Made by a program: the position numbers and the translations under genes. From CAYSLU01 sp964431965 (lineage in GTDB: Bacteria > Verrucomicrobiota > Kiritimatiellia > CAIKKV01 > CAYSLU01), in the NCBI GenBank assembly GCA_964431965.1, contig CAYSLU010000049.1:1-38675 (forward strand): a stretch of DNA of 38,675 nucleotides, given 5' to 3'. Below, piece after piece: positions 1-8,081 of the stretch. How positions within the stretch are numbered: position 1 is the first letter of the stretch; each line of letters starts with the position of its first letter. A model generated the notes under the pieces. It did no database searches. It was not told where the DNA came from and worked only from the letters and a program-made list of their open reading frames with translations.

Positions 1-61
1 GCGCCTCTTTGCGGCTGCTCTGCTCTCTCTCTCGGTTTAGATGCGTCTGCCCTGGCCGATC

Positions 62-2434
62 CTATTCGCCGCCCGCGGCCAGGTCGACCGTCGCGATCCC
101 GTCGGCCGCCCGCACCGTGCGCCGGCTCACGCGCTGCACGCTGATGGCGTCCACCGGGCAGGCATCGACGCAGGCGTTGCACCGGATGCACTCGGAGGAG
201 TCGATCCAGATCAGCTTCGTCGCCTCGGTGCTCGTCGCCGGCCGGTGGCTGGCGATCCGCCCCTCCGCGTCATACACGAGGTCCGCGGCCCGCACGATGC
301 AGTTCGGGCGAGGCTTGGCCTTCAGGCACCAGTCGCAGTAGATGCACCGGTCGGGATCGATCTCGTACTTCGCGTGACACAGGTAGCAGCGCTGGGCCTC
401 CTCGACGGCCAGCGGCTGGTCGAAGCCGCGCTCCACCTCCGCATCCGGCGATCGGCTGGCGAGCGGCAGGGAGGGCATCGGCTGCCTCGGCACGGCGTCC
501 ATCTCGCGGATCCGGCCCGTGCCCTCGACGTCCTCGATCCGCGCGACGTCCCGGAGCCGCTCCCCGCCCATGAGCGCCGAGTCCACCCGGCGCGCGCAGT
601 CCGTCCCGTGAGCGATCGCCTGGATGAGGCTGGACGCGCCCGTGGCAAAGTCGCCCGCCACGAAAAGCCGATCGACCGCCGTCCGCGGGCTCTTCCCGCT
701 CGCGAGCCACCCGTCGGAGCCGGCCAGCGTCGAGCGAAGCTCGGCGTCGATCCACGCCGTGTCCGGAAACTGGCCGGTGGCCAACAGGACCGTATCCGCC
801 GGCACCTCGAACTCGGACCCCGGGATCGACACCGGCCGCCGCCGCCCGCTCGCGTCCGGCTCCCCCAGCCGGGTCCGGACGAATCGCATCGCCTTCACAT
901 GGCCGCCTTCGCCGACGTAGGCGACGGGCGCCACCATGAACTCCATCGGGATGCCCTCGTGGTTGAGCTCTTCGACTTCGCCGGGCGTGATCAGCATCTC
1001 GGCCCGGGAGCGCCGGTACAGCACCTTGATGGACCGCCCCGACGAAGCGGGCGAATCGGCTCCGATCCGGGCCGCCGTCCGGGCGCAGTCCATCGCCGTG
1101 AACCCGCCGCCGATGACGACGACGTTCCGGCCGACGCCGGTGGCGCGCCGCTCATTGGCGCCCAGCAGGAACGACAGGCCGTGGTGGATCCCCGCCAGCT
1201 CGGCGCCCGGGATGTCGAGCAGGTTCGGCCGCAGCGTGCCGCAGGCCATCACGACGGCATCGAAATCGCGGAGCAGCCCCGCGAGCGGCCGGTCGGGTCC
1301 GACCGCCGCACCGCACTCGATCCGCACGCCCAGCTTCCGGACCTGCTCGACCTCGCGATCGACAACCGCACGCGGCAGGCGGAACTCCGGGATTCCCTGG
1401 TTCATCATTCCGCCGGGGCGCGCGTACTTCTCGTAGACGGTGACCCCGTGGCCCATGAGCGCCAGGTTCCGGGCGACGGCAAGTCCGGCCGGCCCGGCGC
1501 CGACCACGGCAACCGTGCGGCCGGTTGGCGGGAACCAGGGTGCCAGAACGACCGGCGCCTGCTGTGCGAAGTCAGCCGCCGAACGCTTGGAGAAACAGAT
1601 GGCAACCGACTCCCCCAAACCCTCGCGACCGTGCCGGCACTGGGCCTCGCACGGGCGCGAGCACACCCGCCCCAGCACGCCCGGGAAAACGTTGTCGTGC
1701 AGATTGATCCGATACGCCCGCTCGAAGTCGCCCCGGTAGATCGCGCCCAGATACCCCGGGATATCGGTTCCGGCCGGGCATGCCGCCTGGCACGGAATGC
1801 CCCGGTTGAGCCAGTCAAAGTCCCGCGCGGCCGTCGCGTCGCCGCGCAGTTTCGACAGCGCACTCGACACGTGAGGTGATGCCACGTCGACCGGGCGACG
1901 CGTCCGCGGTCCCCCCAAGCCGTGCGCCGCGACCGACCATGAGCGGCCACCCGCATCCCGGCCGCCTGCCGCCGCCCGACGCGCACGCTCGAGCGCGTCG
2001 GCGTACTCCGCCAGCTCGGGCCGTACCCGCGCCGCCCGCTCCAGCCACGGAATCGCCTCGGCCGCCCGGCTGCCGTGCAGGAGGGCGAGCCCGTAGACAT
2101 ACTGCGTCACCGGCGGGCTCGCCTCATCGGCGCACCGCCCGAAGTACTCCGCCGCTTCCTCGAACAGCTCCTTCCGGAACGCGGCGGCTGCGCGGATCGC
2201 GTACAGCTCCCGACTCGCGAGGCCCAAATCCATCGCGCGGGAGGCGAAGAAGTGGCTGGAGTACACGTCGCCCCGGGTATCGCCACGCTGATGATAGGCC
2301 CGCGCCAGCAAGGCACACCGCGGCGCATCGTTCGGGGCATCGGCCGAGCGCAGCAGGTCGATCGCGTCGTCGCTCCGCCTGGCGGCCAGCAACCCCTCAG
2401 CCCGTCGGATCAAGCTCTCATCTGCCACGGTCAT
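62..2434 (-). CDS. TPR-flavoprotein-ferredoxin fusion (GltD-like NAD(P)H oxidoreductase)
   Basis: The 790-residue product joins four parts. Residues 1-150 look like TPR helices. Residues about 205-290 are a GltD/dihydropyrimidine dehydrogenase-type 4Fe-4S domain (Cys215, Cys219, Cys258, Cys262, Cys266). Residues 305-620 form a two-dinucleotide-domain flavoprotein, with GAGPAG at 312-317 for FAD and GGG at 442-444 for NAD(P)H. Residues 683-763 are a double-cluster ferredoxin (Cys683, 686, 697, 700, 703, 712; then Cys749, 752, 755, 759 followed by Pro). By family knowledge such proteins pass electrons from NAD(P)H through FAD to iron-sulfur clusters. The siroheme reductase gene ends 32 bases upstream on the same strand, so I infer it is the electron donor for that enzyme. 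The start is the ATG after a GGGAG ribosome site; reading the frame further upstream would run into the reductase gene. The TPR front end is unusual for GltD-like subunits. No signal peptide, so cytoplasmic. Confidence 0.88.
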   Translation of the reverse strand: MTVADESLIRRAEGLLAARRSDDAIDLLRSADAPNDAPRCALLARAYHQRGDTRGDVYSSHFFASRAMDLGLASRELYAIRAAAAFRKELFEEAAEYFGRCADEASPPVTQYVYGLALLHGSRAAEAIPWLERAARVRPELAEYADALERARRAAAGGRDAGGRSWSVAAHGLGGPRTRRPVDVASPHVSSALSKLRGDATAARDFDWLNRGIPCQAACPAGTDIPGYLGAIYRGDFERAYRINLHDNVFPGVLGRVCSRPCEAQCRHGREGLGESVAICFSKRSAADFAQQAPVVLAPWFPPTGRTVAVVGAGPAGLAVARNLALMGHGVTVYEKYARPGGMMNQGIPEFRLPRAVVDREVEQVRKLGVRIECGAAVGPDRPLAGLLRDFDAVVMACGTLRPNLLDIPGAELAGIHHGLSFLLGANERRATGVGRNVVVIGGGFTAMDCARTAARIGADSPASSGRSIKVLYRRSRAEMLITPGEVEELNHEGIPMEFMVAPVAYVGEGGHVKAMRFVRTRLGEPDASGRRRPVSIPGSEFEVPADTVLLATGQFPDTAWIDAELRSTLAGSDGWLASGKSPRTAVDRLFVAGDFATGASSLIQAIAHGTDCARRVDSALMGGERLRDVARIEDVEGTGRIREMDAVPRQPMPSLPLASRSPDAEVERGFDQPLAVEEAQRCYLCHAKYEIDPDRCIYCDWCLKAKPRPNCIVRAADLVYDAEGRIASHRPATSTEATKLIWIDSSECIRCNACVDACPVDAISVQRVSRRTVRAADGIATVDLAAGGE

Positions 2435-2466
2435 GCCACACTCCCGCTTCGCCCACCCGGGCGCGG

Positions 2467-4146
2467 TCACATCTCCCAGGCCACAGCCTCGTCGAACGCC
2501 GGCTTCAGCGCCAGGTTGCGCTCGCTCGCCGGCTCTCCGGCTATGGCCGGGCATCCCAGCCACGCCGCGTAGGACTCCGGTCCGACCCGCCGGGCAAACG
2601 CGTCGAACGCCTCGCCCGCCGCCCGCCGCTCGAGATAGATCTCCAGGATCCGGCGCACCGTCTGCGGGAGCGCCGCCGTCGGCACCGCGCAGACCGGCTG
2701 GGCGATGGAGCCGGGCCCGGCCATGCTCCCGCCGAGGCAGACCTGAAACCCCTCCTCGCTGCCGGTCGGCACCGCCTTGCGCATGCCGCGGAGGCCGATG
2801 TCGGCCGTCCAGTGCTGCCCGCAGGAGTTGGGGCACCCGTTCAGATGAATGCGAAGCGGACCCACGGCCGTCCAAAGCGCACGGTCCGGACCGAGCGCCG
2901 CCAGGAGGCGCCGGCACGCATTGGGGGTGTCCGAAACCGCCAGATTGCACTGCGTCGTGCCGACACACGCCACAATGTCCGGCAGCCGCTCGAAGCCCTC
3001 GGTCGAAAAGCCGGCCGCATGCAGCCGCTCGAGCAGCGCCGGCACGCGCGCGTCCGGCACGGACCGGAGCTGCAGGTTCTGCCGCGCGGTCAGCATGATG
3101 GTTCCATCCCCGAACTCGCGCGCCCAGCCCGCCATCGCGCGCGCGTCGCGCCCGCTCATCTCGGAGCGCGGCACGAGCACGCGGACGGTGCTCAGGCCGG
3201 CCTGGCGCTGCGAGATGACGGGCTGCCCGTCCACGAACGCCGGCGCGATATCCGCCGCCGCCCCGCCCCGCTCGAGGCGCTCCAGCCCGAGCACCCCGCG
3301 CGCGCGAAGCTCCGCCACGACGCGCTCGGCGAAGCCGTCCACCCCAAGCCGGGACACGACATATTTCAGGCGGGCCCGGGCCCGCACGCGCCGGTCGCCT
3401 TCGACGCGGAACACCTCGGCCGCCGCCTGTGTAACCGGAAGCACGAGCTCCTCCGGCACCCAGCGGAAGATCACCTGAGCCATGAACGGGCGCGCGCCAA
3501 GCCCTCCGCCGGCGTGGTGCCGCCAGCCGATCTCGTCGCGGCCGTCCGGCCGCTTCCGCCGCACCGGATGCCACCCCTGGCAGTTGATCAGCGTCTGGCC
3601 GCAGGCTCGGCCGCAGCCGATCACGCTGACCTTGTGCTTGCGCGGCAGATTGCGCTGCCGGTCCTTGAGCTCCGGATCGTTGGCGATCGCCAGCAGGGCC
3701 GGTCGAACGTCCGTGACCTCATGCGGGCACACGCCTTGCAGCGGACAGGTCACCACGTTGCGCGTCACGTCGCCGCAGGCATTCCTGGTGTCGAGCCCGA
3801 CTTCGCCTAACCCCTCCAGAACCTTCCACAGGTCTTCCTTGCGGAGCCAGTGGTACTGCAGTGTCTGCCGGGTGGTGATGCAGAGCTGCCCCTGGCCGTA
3901 CGTGTCCCCCAAGTCCGCGATCCGGTCCAGCTGCGCGGCGGTAACCACACCGCCCGGGATCCGGATTCGCATCATGAAGAAGCCCTTCTGCAGCTGGGCA
4001 TAGATCCCGGTCCACTTGAACATCGCCAGCTCGTTCGGAGTGATCTCCGAGAGCGGCCGGACCGCAATGTCATTCCGGAAATCGAAATCCGGATCGATCG
4101 CGAGCTTGTCGCGCTCAACCTGCGTCAGTTCGGGTCGTACGGGCAT
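2467..4146 (-). CDS. Siroheme-dependent sulfite/nitrite reductase (ferredoxin type)
   Basis: A 559-residue protein with the two-fold repeated architecture of the NirA/Sir family: ferredoxin-like half-domains near residues 40-110 and 310-375, each followed by a siroheme/4Fe-4S reductase domain. The siroheme-4Fe-4S ligands are clear: Cys394-x5-Cys400 and Cys438-x3-Cys442. Members carry out six-electron reduction of sulfite to sulfide or nitrite to ammonia in assimilation. Which substrate applies here cannot be decided by eye. Length fits the family (about 500-600). I chose the ATG at 4146, 8 bases after an AAGAGAG ribosome-site-like stretch, because the family N terminus begins nearby; an earlier in-frame ATG at 4194 would add 16 unlikely residues. 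It is first in an operon with the flavoprotein fusion and sits behind the promoter at 4205-4233. Confidence 0.9.
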   Translation of the reverse strand: MPVRPELTQVERDKLAIDPDFDFRNDIAVRPLSEITPNELAMFKWTGIYAQLQKGFFMMRIRIPGGVVTAAQLDRIADLGDTYGQGQLCITTRQTLQYHWLRKEDLWKVLEGLGEVGLDTRNACGDVTRNVVTCPLQGVCPHEVTDVRPALLAIANDPELKDRQRNLPRKHKVSVIGCGRACGQTLINCQGWHPVRRKRPDGRDEIGWRHHAGGGLGARPFMAQVIFRWVPEELVLPVTQAAAEVFRVEGDRRVRARARLKYVVSRLGVDGFAERVVAELRARGVLGLERLERGGAAADIAPAFVDGQPVISQRQAGLSTVRVLVPRSEMSGRDARAMAGWAREFGDGTIMLTARQNLQLRSVPDARVPALLERLHAAGFSTEGFERLPDIVACVGTTQCNLAVSDTPNACRRLLAALGPDRALWTAVGPLRIHLNGCPNSCGQHWTADIGLRGMRKAVPTGSEEGFQVCLGGSMAGPGSIAQPVCAVPTAALPQTVRRILEIYLERRAAGEAFDAFARRVGPESYAAWLGCPAIAGEPASERNLALKPAFDEAVAWEM

Positions 4147-4204
4147 GGACGGGCTCTCTTGGTCGGCTACCGACAAACAGCCACAGCGTGACACGTGGCC
4201 GAGA

Positions 4205-4233
4205 ATTATAGGTGAGCGATTCGCTCATGTCTA
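4205..4233 (-). promoter_or_regulatory. Sigma-70-type promoter with a palindromic operator in the spacer
   Basis: Reading the minus strand, the -35 is TAGACA (4233-4228, 5 of 6 matches), the spacer is 17 bases, and the -10 is a perfect TATAAT (4210-4205). The spacer holds a perfect 15-base palindrome, TGAGCGA-A-TCGCTCA on the minus strand (4213-4227), which abuts the -35. The start codon of the siroheme reductase lies about 60 bases downstream. A palindrome in this position is a typical repressor or MerR-like activator site; the regulator is not identified. Confidence 0.75.
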
Positions 4234-4306
4234 CGCCCTGACACGGCCCGTGGCGCATGACTCCGGCTTGCGCCAGCTGAGGGCGCGAACCGGCCCTGCG
4301 TCGCAC

Positions 4307-6427
4307 TCACGGCGCAAGCGAAGCGGCAACGCGGGCCATCTCCTGCTTCAGGCGGTTCGTAACCCGGGACTCACGGCCCGTGAAACCGCCGGACACGTCC
4401 AGCCCCATGACCGTGTCGCACGCCAGCCAGGACCGCTCCTCGCTCTTGAGCACGGGCCGGGTCATCAGGCTGAGCAGAATGAGCGCCAGCGCGTAGACCG
4501 GTATCAGCGACCGGCTCCGGCTGCCCACGTAGAGGCGGCTCTGACGCCACTCCCGCACGTAGACCACACGACTCCACACCAGGGCCGCCACCAAGCCGAC
4601 CCCAAACGCGACCAACACGGCCAGCCAAGCTTCCATGGCGACGTCCCAGCCCGTCACCGGCAGCAGCAGACGCCGGATCGGAAGGAGGCTCACGCCGCCC
4701 AGCACGGCCATCACCGCCACCGCTGCGCGCCTCGCGAGGGGTCGATCGCCCGGGACCGGGATCAAGAGCATCTGACACCGCCGGCGGACCTCCCGCCGCA
4801 CCAGCTCCCGCGGGATCCACAGGATCGCCCACATGGCCACGATGGCCTGGATCCCTAGCCGCGGGAGGTTGAACGCCATCCCGTACTCGCGCCCGCCGGC
4901 CGATGAGAGCCGGCTGATCGCGTAGAAGACGGCCAGCGGCAGCACAACTCCGCAGGCCAGGATTCGGACGGTGCTGCCCCACGACGGCAGCAGGAGCAGC
5001 GGCGCGGCCCCGCGCATGCGGGCGACCAGCGTCTCGGTCACGCTGACCGCCGTCCCCAGGAGCAGCAGCATGCTCAGGAGGCTCACCCCGACGCTGTCGG
5101 CCACGGCGTACTCCACCATCCGGGCCGGCTTCAGCTCCGCCGCCTCCAGCGGCTCGTTGCCCAGCGCCGGCAGGAGCATCAGGCAGAGGATCGACATCCG
5201 GTCGGCCAGCCGCACCTCGGGATCGTCAGCCTGCCGGCGGCTCCTCCATTCGGCAAGCGGTGCCGCTAGAGCCTGGAGCCGCGAGCGGGCACGCTCGGCC
5301 GCGGCGGCGTCACCCACCTGCTCGTAGACCGCCGGCACGGCCGCAACGGCCTCGCGAGCAATGGTCCCGGCCACCAGCACGTCGATCAGACACCAGCTGT
5401 CAGCGTTCATCTGGATGCACAGCCGCTCCGGGGCGCCAAGGAACACCCGCGCTTCGGCGGCTCTCCCCTCCGCCGCCAGCAGGTCGGCGTACCGCGTGCT
5501 CAGCCGGGCCAGGTGCCTCATGATGCTGACGTCCGGCAGCGAGGTTCCGGCCGCCAACCCGATCGCAAAGACCTGCTCCGAGACCGTTGCCGGCGGGCAC
5601 AGAATCGCCATCCGGCGGCCGAGCATCTCGCCGCTGTAGCGGCCGTAGGCAGGCTTGGACAACCCGCTCGCGAGCACGGACATGGCCTGGTCGAACTTCG
5701 CCCGATCGGTCACACGCAGCAGCTCGCGCGGGCGCGCCACCCGATTGGTGGGCGCGTCCTCATGAGCCAGCTCGGCCGCCTGCCGCGCCAGCCGTTCGGC
5801 CAGGATGTAGTCGAAGCGAGCGTTGTCCGGATCCATGGGGCGTACGGATTCCACCACCTGCTCCAGATCACGATAGCCATTCGTGTCGAGCATCGATCCG
5901 GACTCGCCCAGAACAGTCGTCAGATAGTGGTGAGCAAACGCCCGGTCCGTCGGCCACCGTTCCCAGATGGCCTTCTGGATCCCGACCTCGTCGGTGCGCG
6001 ACCGATCACCGCGGATCAACAGTCGCTGCTCCGGGGTGAGACGCGCAGTCGGGCCGGTCGAGGTGTCCCATGTACCGGTATTCAGTTGCGTAAACGCGGC
6101 GATTAACCTCGGGCTGGTCTCCGGGTTCCATGTGAGAACGGCCACGATAACGGAGAGCGGCACCAGCACCCATTGCGCGACATGCCGGAGCAGCGCGCGC
6201 CACCGCATGCGGGCCCGGTTGGCGTCCAGAAGGTCGCCCCCGAGCTCCGCCGCGGGCCCCATCGCGGCCAGGGGATCGTCCGATGCCGCCCCGTGTTTCG
6301 GGTCGGCTTGGAGCCGCTCCTCAATGTGCGACCTCAGCTCGGCACGCACGTCCAGCTGAAGCTCTCGGTCGTCTGCGAGCCCCGAGGTCGCCGCGTCCAG
6401 GTACTGCTCGATTCGATCGTCGCACAT
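4307..6427 (-). CDS. Multi-pass membrane protein with HAAS-like N-terminal domain, PadR partner
   Basis: A 706-residue protein. Residues 1-45 (MCDDRIEQYL onward, then a conserved-looking RAELRSHIEERL) resemble the short HAAS/permease-prefix domain commonly encoded next to PadR regulators. One membrane segment follows near residues 80-100. Then comes a soluble helical region of about 330 residues and roughly six hydrophobic segments in the C-terminal 260 residues. I do not recognise a catalytic or transport family in the rest. The start overlaps the end of padR: the ribosome site GTGAGGTG spans the padR TGA stop, and ATG follows 7 bases later, so translation is probably coupled. In known PadR-HAAS pairs the membrane protein is controlled by the PadR repressor; I infer the same here. 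Function unknown. Confidence 0.8.
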   Translation of the reverse strand: MCDDRIEQYLDAATSGLADDRELQLDVRAELRSHIEERLQADPKHGAASDDPLAAMGPAAELGGDLLDANRARMRWRALLRHVAQWVLVPLSVIVAVLTWNPETSPRLIAAFTQLNTGTWDTSTGPTARLTPEQRLLIRGDRSRTDEVGIQKAIWERWPTDRAFAHHYLTTVLGESGSMLDTNGYRDLEQVVESVRPMDPDNARFDYILAERLARQAAELAHEDAPTNRVARPRELLRVTDRAKFDQAMSVLASGLSKPAYGRYSGEMLGRRMAILCPPATVSEQVFAIGLAAGTSLPDVSIMRHLARLSTRYADLLAAEGRAAEARVFLGAPERLCIQMNADSWCLIDVLVAGTIAREAVAAVPAVYEQVGDAAAAERARSRLQALAAPLAEWRSRRQADDPEVRLADRMSILCLMLLPALGNEPLEAAELKPARMVEYAVADSVGVSLLSMLLLLGTAVSVTETLVARMRGAAPLLLLPSWGSTVRILACGVVLPLAVFYAISRLSSAGGREYGMAFNLPRLGIQAIVAMWAILWIPRELVRREVRRRCQMLLIPVPGDRPLARRAAVAVMAVLGGVSLLPIRRLLLPVTGWDVAMEAWLAVLVAFGVGLVAALVWSRVVYVREWRQSRLYVGSRSRSLIPVYALALILLSLMTRPVLKSEERSWLACDTVMGLDVSGGFTGRESRVTNRLKQEMARVAASLAP

Positions 6428-6435
6428 GGCGCACC

Positions 6436-6771
6436 TCACGCGGGAGCGGTCAGGAGAACGGCGTTGATGGACCGGGCGAACACGGCCCACTCCTCCCGGC
6501 GCGTCTTGAGCGTCGCCAGGCCGGCGCGCGTAATCGCGTAGTACTTCCGCTGCCGGCCGGTCGGCGCCTCAACCCACTGGCTCGTGATCAGCCCCTCGCC
6601 CTCGAGCCGATGAAGCCACGGGTAGAGCGTGCCCTCGCGCCAGGCCAGCGCCCCGTTCGTCCGCTCATTGACGACGCGGATGATCTCGTACCCGTACATC
6701 TCCCGCTCGCTGAGCAGCTGGAGAATCACCGGCACCACCGTCCCCTTCATGAGATCCTGCATCGAGTCCAT
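6436..6771 (-). CDS. PadR-family transcriptional regulator
   Basis: A 111-residue protein matching the PadR winged-helix family over its whole length: the MYGYEI helix, the LAWREGTLYPWLHRLEGEGL wing-helix stretch and the GRQRKYYAIT beta wing. Such proteins bind DNA as dimers and usually repress their own operon and neighbouring membrane proteins. The start is well supported by a GAGGAGGA ribosome site 6-7 bases upstream of the ATG. It is the first gene of a two-gene operon with the membrane protein at 4307-6427, which starts 8 bases after its stop. The upstream region carries a palindrome over the likely -10, fitting autoregulation. No C-terminal effector domain is visible, so it is the short PadR-s2 type. 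Confidence 0.92.
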   Translation of the reverse strand: MDSMQDLMKGTVVPVILQLLSEREMYGYEIIRVVNERTNGALAWREGTLYPWLHRLEGEGLITSQWVEAPTGRQRKYYAITRAGLATLKTRREEWAVFARSINAVLLTAPA

Positions 6772-6841
6772 CGCTCGTCCTCCTCAACAGGTGAATGCCT
6801 GCACCGCAAGCACCGGGCCCGTCCAATACATCGGGCTGCTA

Positions 6842-6872
6842 GGTATAATACCAAGGGCGCCTATGCATGCAA
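6842..6872 (-). promoter_or_regulatory. Candidate padR promoter with palindrome over the -10
   Basis: On the minus strand a weak -35 (TTGCAT, 6872-6867), a 16-base spacer and a -10-like TATTAT (6850-6845) lie about 74 bases upstream of padR. The -10 is inside GGTAT-T-ATACC (6852-6842), a perfect 11-base dyad. The composition stands out from the GC-rich surroundings. The -35 is poor, so the promoter call is tentative; the dyad is directly visible. Confidence 0.4.
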
Positions 6873-6932
6873 GTCCAATCTCTGCCCAAGCGCGGATCCG
6901 CATGGTCGTTTCACGCCGAATGCAGTCGGCCG

Positions 6933-8081
6933 TCACTCCGGACCAAGGAACCGTTCAACAACCGACGCCAACGCCTGGCGGCCGCGCTCGTTCGCGTGGT
7001 ATGGGTCGCGGAGAAAGAACTCCCGCGGTGTCTCGATCCCGCGCAGGTAGTTGCCCCACGCGCCCTCGAGATCAAGGTAAGCCGCTCGCTCCTCGGCGGC
7101 CAGCGCCATGAGAAGGCTGCGGTAGTCCGTCCCGCCGACCTCCGCGGCCTGCTTCCAGACCGCATCAGCCCGCGCGTCGGTGCGCCCGACGGCGCCGGTC
7201 ATCAGGACGATCTCCGGCTGCTGTCGCGCGCGCACCAGCCGAATCACGTCGCGCAGCGCCTCGACGCCCTGCTCGGGAGAGAGCTTGAGGCAGTTGCTGA
7301 TGCCCCCGATGATCAGGAGGTCCGGCCGGTGCGCGAGCACGCTCGACTCAACCCGGTTCTGCTCGCGGTAGTACCAGCCGCCCACGCTGCCGGAGACCGA
7401 CTGTACGACATTCAGCCTCGCCCCCGGATAGTGCCGCTCAATCCGCACGTCGATCGCCGCATTCGCCAAGTCGTTGATCGCACTGTCGCCCAGCATCACG
7501 ACCGTGAGCGTGGCGCCTCGGCCGAGCGAGGCGCGCGTTCGCCCCAGGTGCGTCCACCGGTCCGGGTCCGGAACGAACGGCATCGGCGGAATGCCGGCAT
7601 ACACCTGATCCGCCCAGCCCGCCGCATCCGCCCGCTTCGCCCGCCGCACCTGGACACCCGCAATCCAGATCCGTCGGCCGCAGATCGGCCGGAACCCGAC
7701 CCGGGCCGTGCTGGTGCCCGCCCGCCCGCGGAAGAAGAACCGGTGATCGACCCAGCCGGCCGAGGCATCGAGCAGGGAGTAGTGATCGGCGAGCACCCGC
7801 TCGCCGGATGGCGTGAAGAAGTCCGCCATCCAGAAGCACGGTCCCTCGGCGCGGCTCCGGACCCGCAGCTCCGCATACTCGAATGGCTCGCTCGGAAACA
7901 CGGGCGACGTCCACCCGCCGCCGGTCGCCGTGATGCAGCCGCATCCCTCAGCCGTCACCCACTCGCCCGAAGCCTCTCCATTCGGATCGGCCGCATAGGT
8001 CCAGCCGCTCCCGTCCGCCGGCCCTTCGAACCCCGCGACCAACAGCTCGCCGCCCGCATCCGTCCGCCGGTTCGTCGTCAT
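6933..8081 (-). CDS. SGNH/GDSL-family hydrolase (probable carbohydrate esterase)
   Basis: The 382-residue protein has an N-terminal beta-rich region (about 1-185) resembling the carbohydrate-binding-like domain that precedes some SGNH esterases. A catalytic SGNH domain follows: GDS at 198-200 with nucleophile Ser200, Gly260 and Asn263 in block II/III positions, and the DxxH pair Asp359/His362 near the C terminus. Family members remove acyl groups, often acetyl, from polysaccharides. No signal peptide is evident, which suggests a cytoplasmic role on imported oligosaccharides. Its ATG overlaps the mannosidase stop by four bases (ATGA) and is preceded by GGAAAGGGAAGG, so the two are translated together. 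Exact substrate unknown. Confidence 0.8.
   Translation of the reverse strand: MTTNRRTDAGGELLVAGFEGPADGSGWTYAADPNGEASGEWVTAEGCGCITATGGGWTSPVFPSEPFEYAELRVRSRAEGPCFWMADFFTPSGERVLADHYSLLDASAGWVDHRFFFRGRAGTSTARVGFRPICGRRIWIAGVQVRRAKRADAAGWADQVYAGIPPMPFVPDPDRWTHLGRTRASLGRGATLTVVMLGDSAINDLANAAIDVRIERHYPGARLNVVQSVSGSVGGWYYREQNRVESSVLAHRPDLLIIGGISNCLKLSPEQGVEALRDVIRLVRARQQPEIVLMTGAVGRTDARADAVWKQAAEVGGTDYRSLLMALAAEERAAYLDLEGAWGNYLRGIETPREFFLRDPYHANERGRQALASVVERFLGPE

Noticed and set aside
41..1879. Long plus-strand open frame opposite the flavoprotein gene
   Set aside because: Composition is Arg/Pro/Ala-rich without domain patterns, and the opposite strand encodes a clear iron-sulfur flavoprotein; it is a GC-driven mirror frame.
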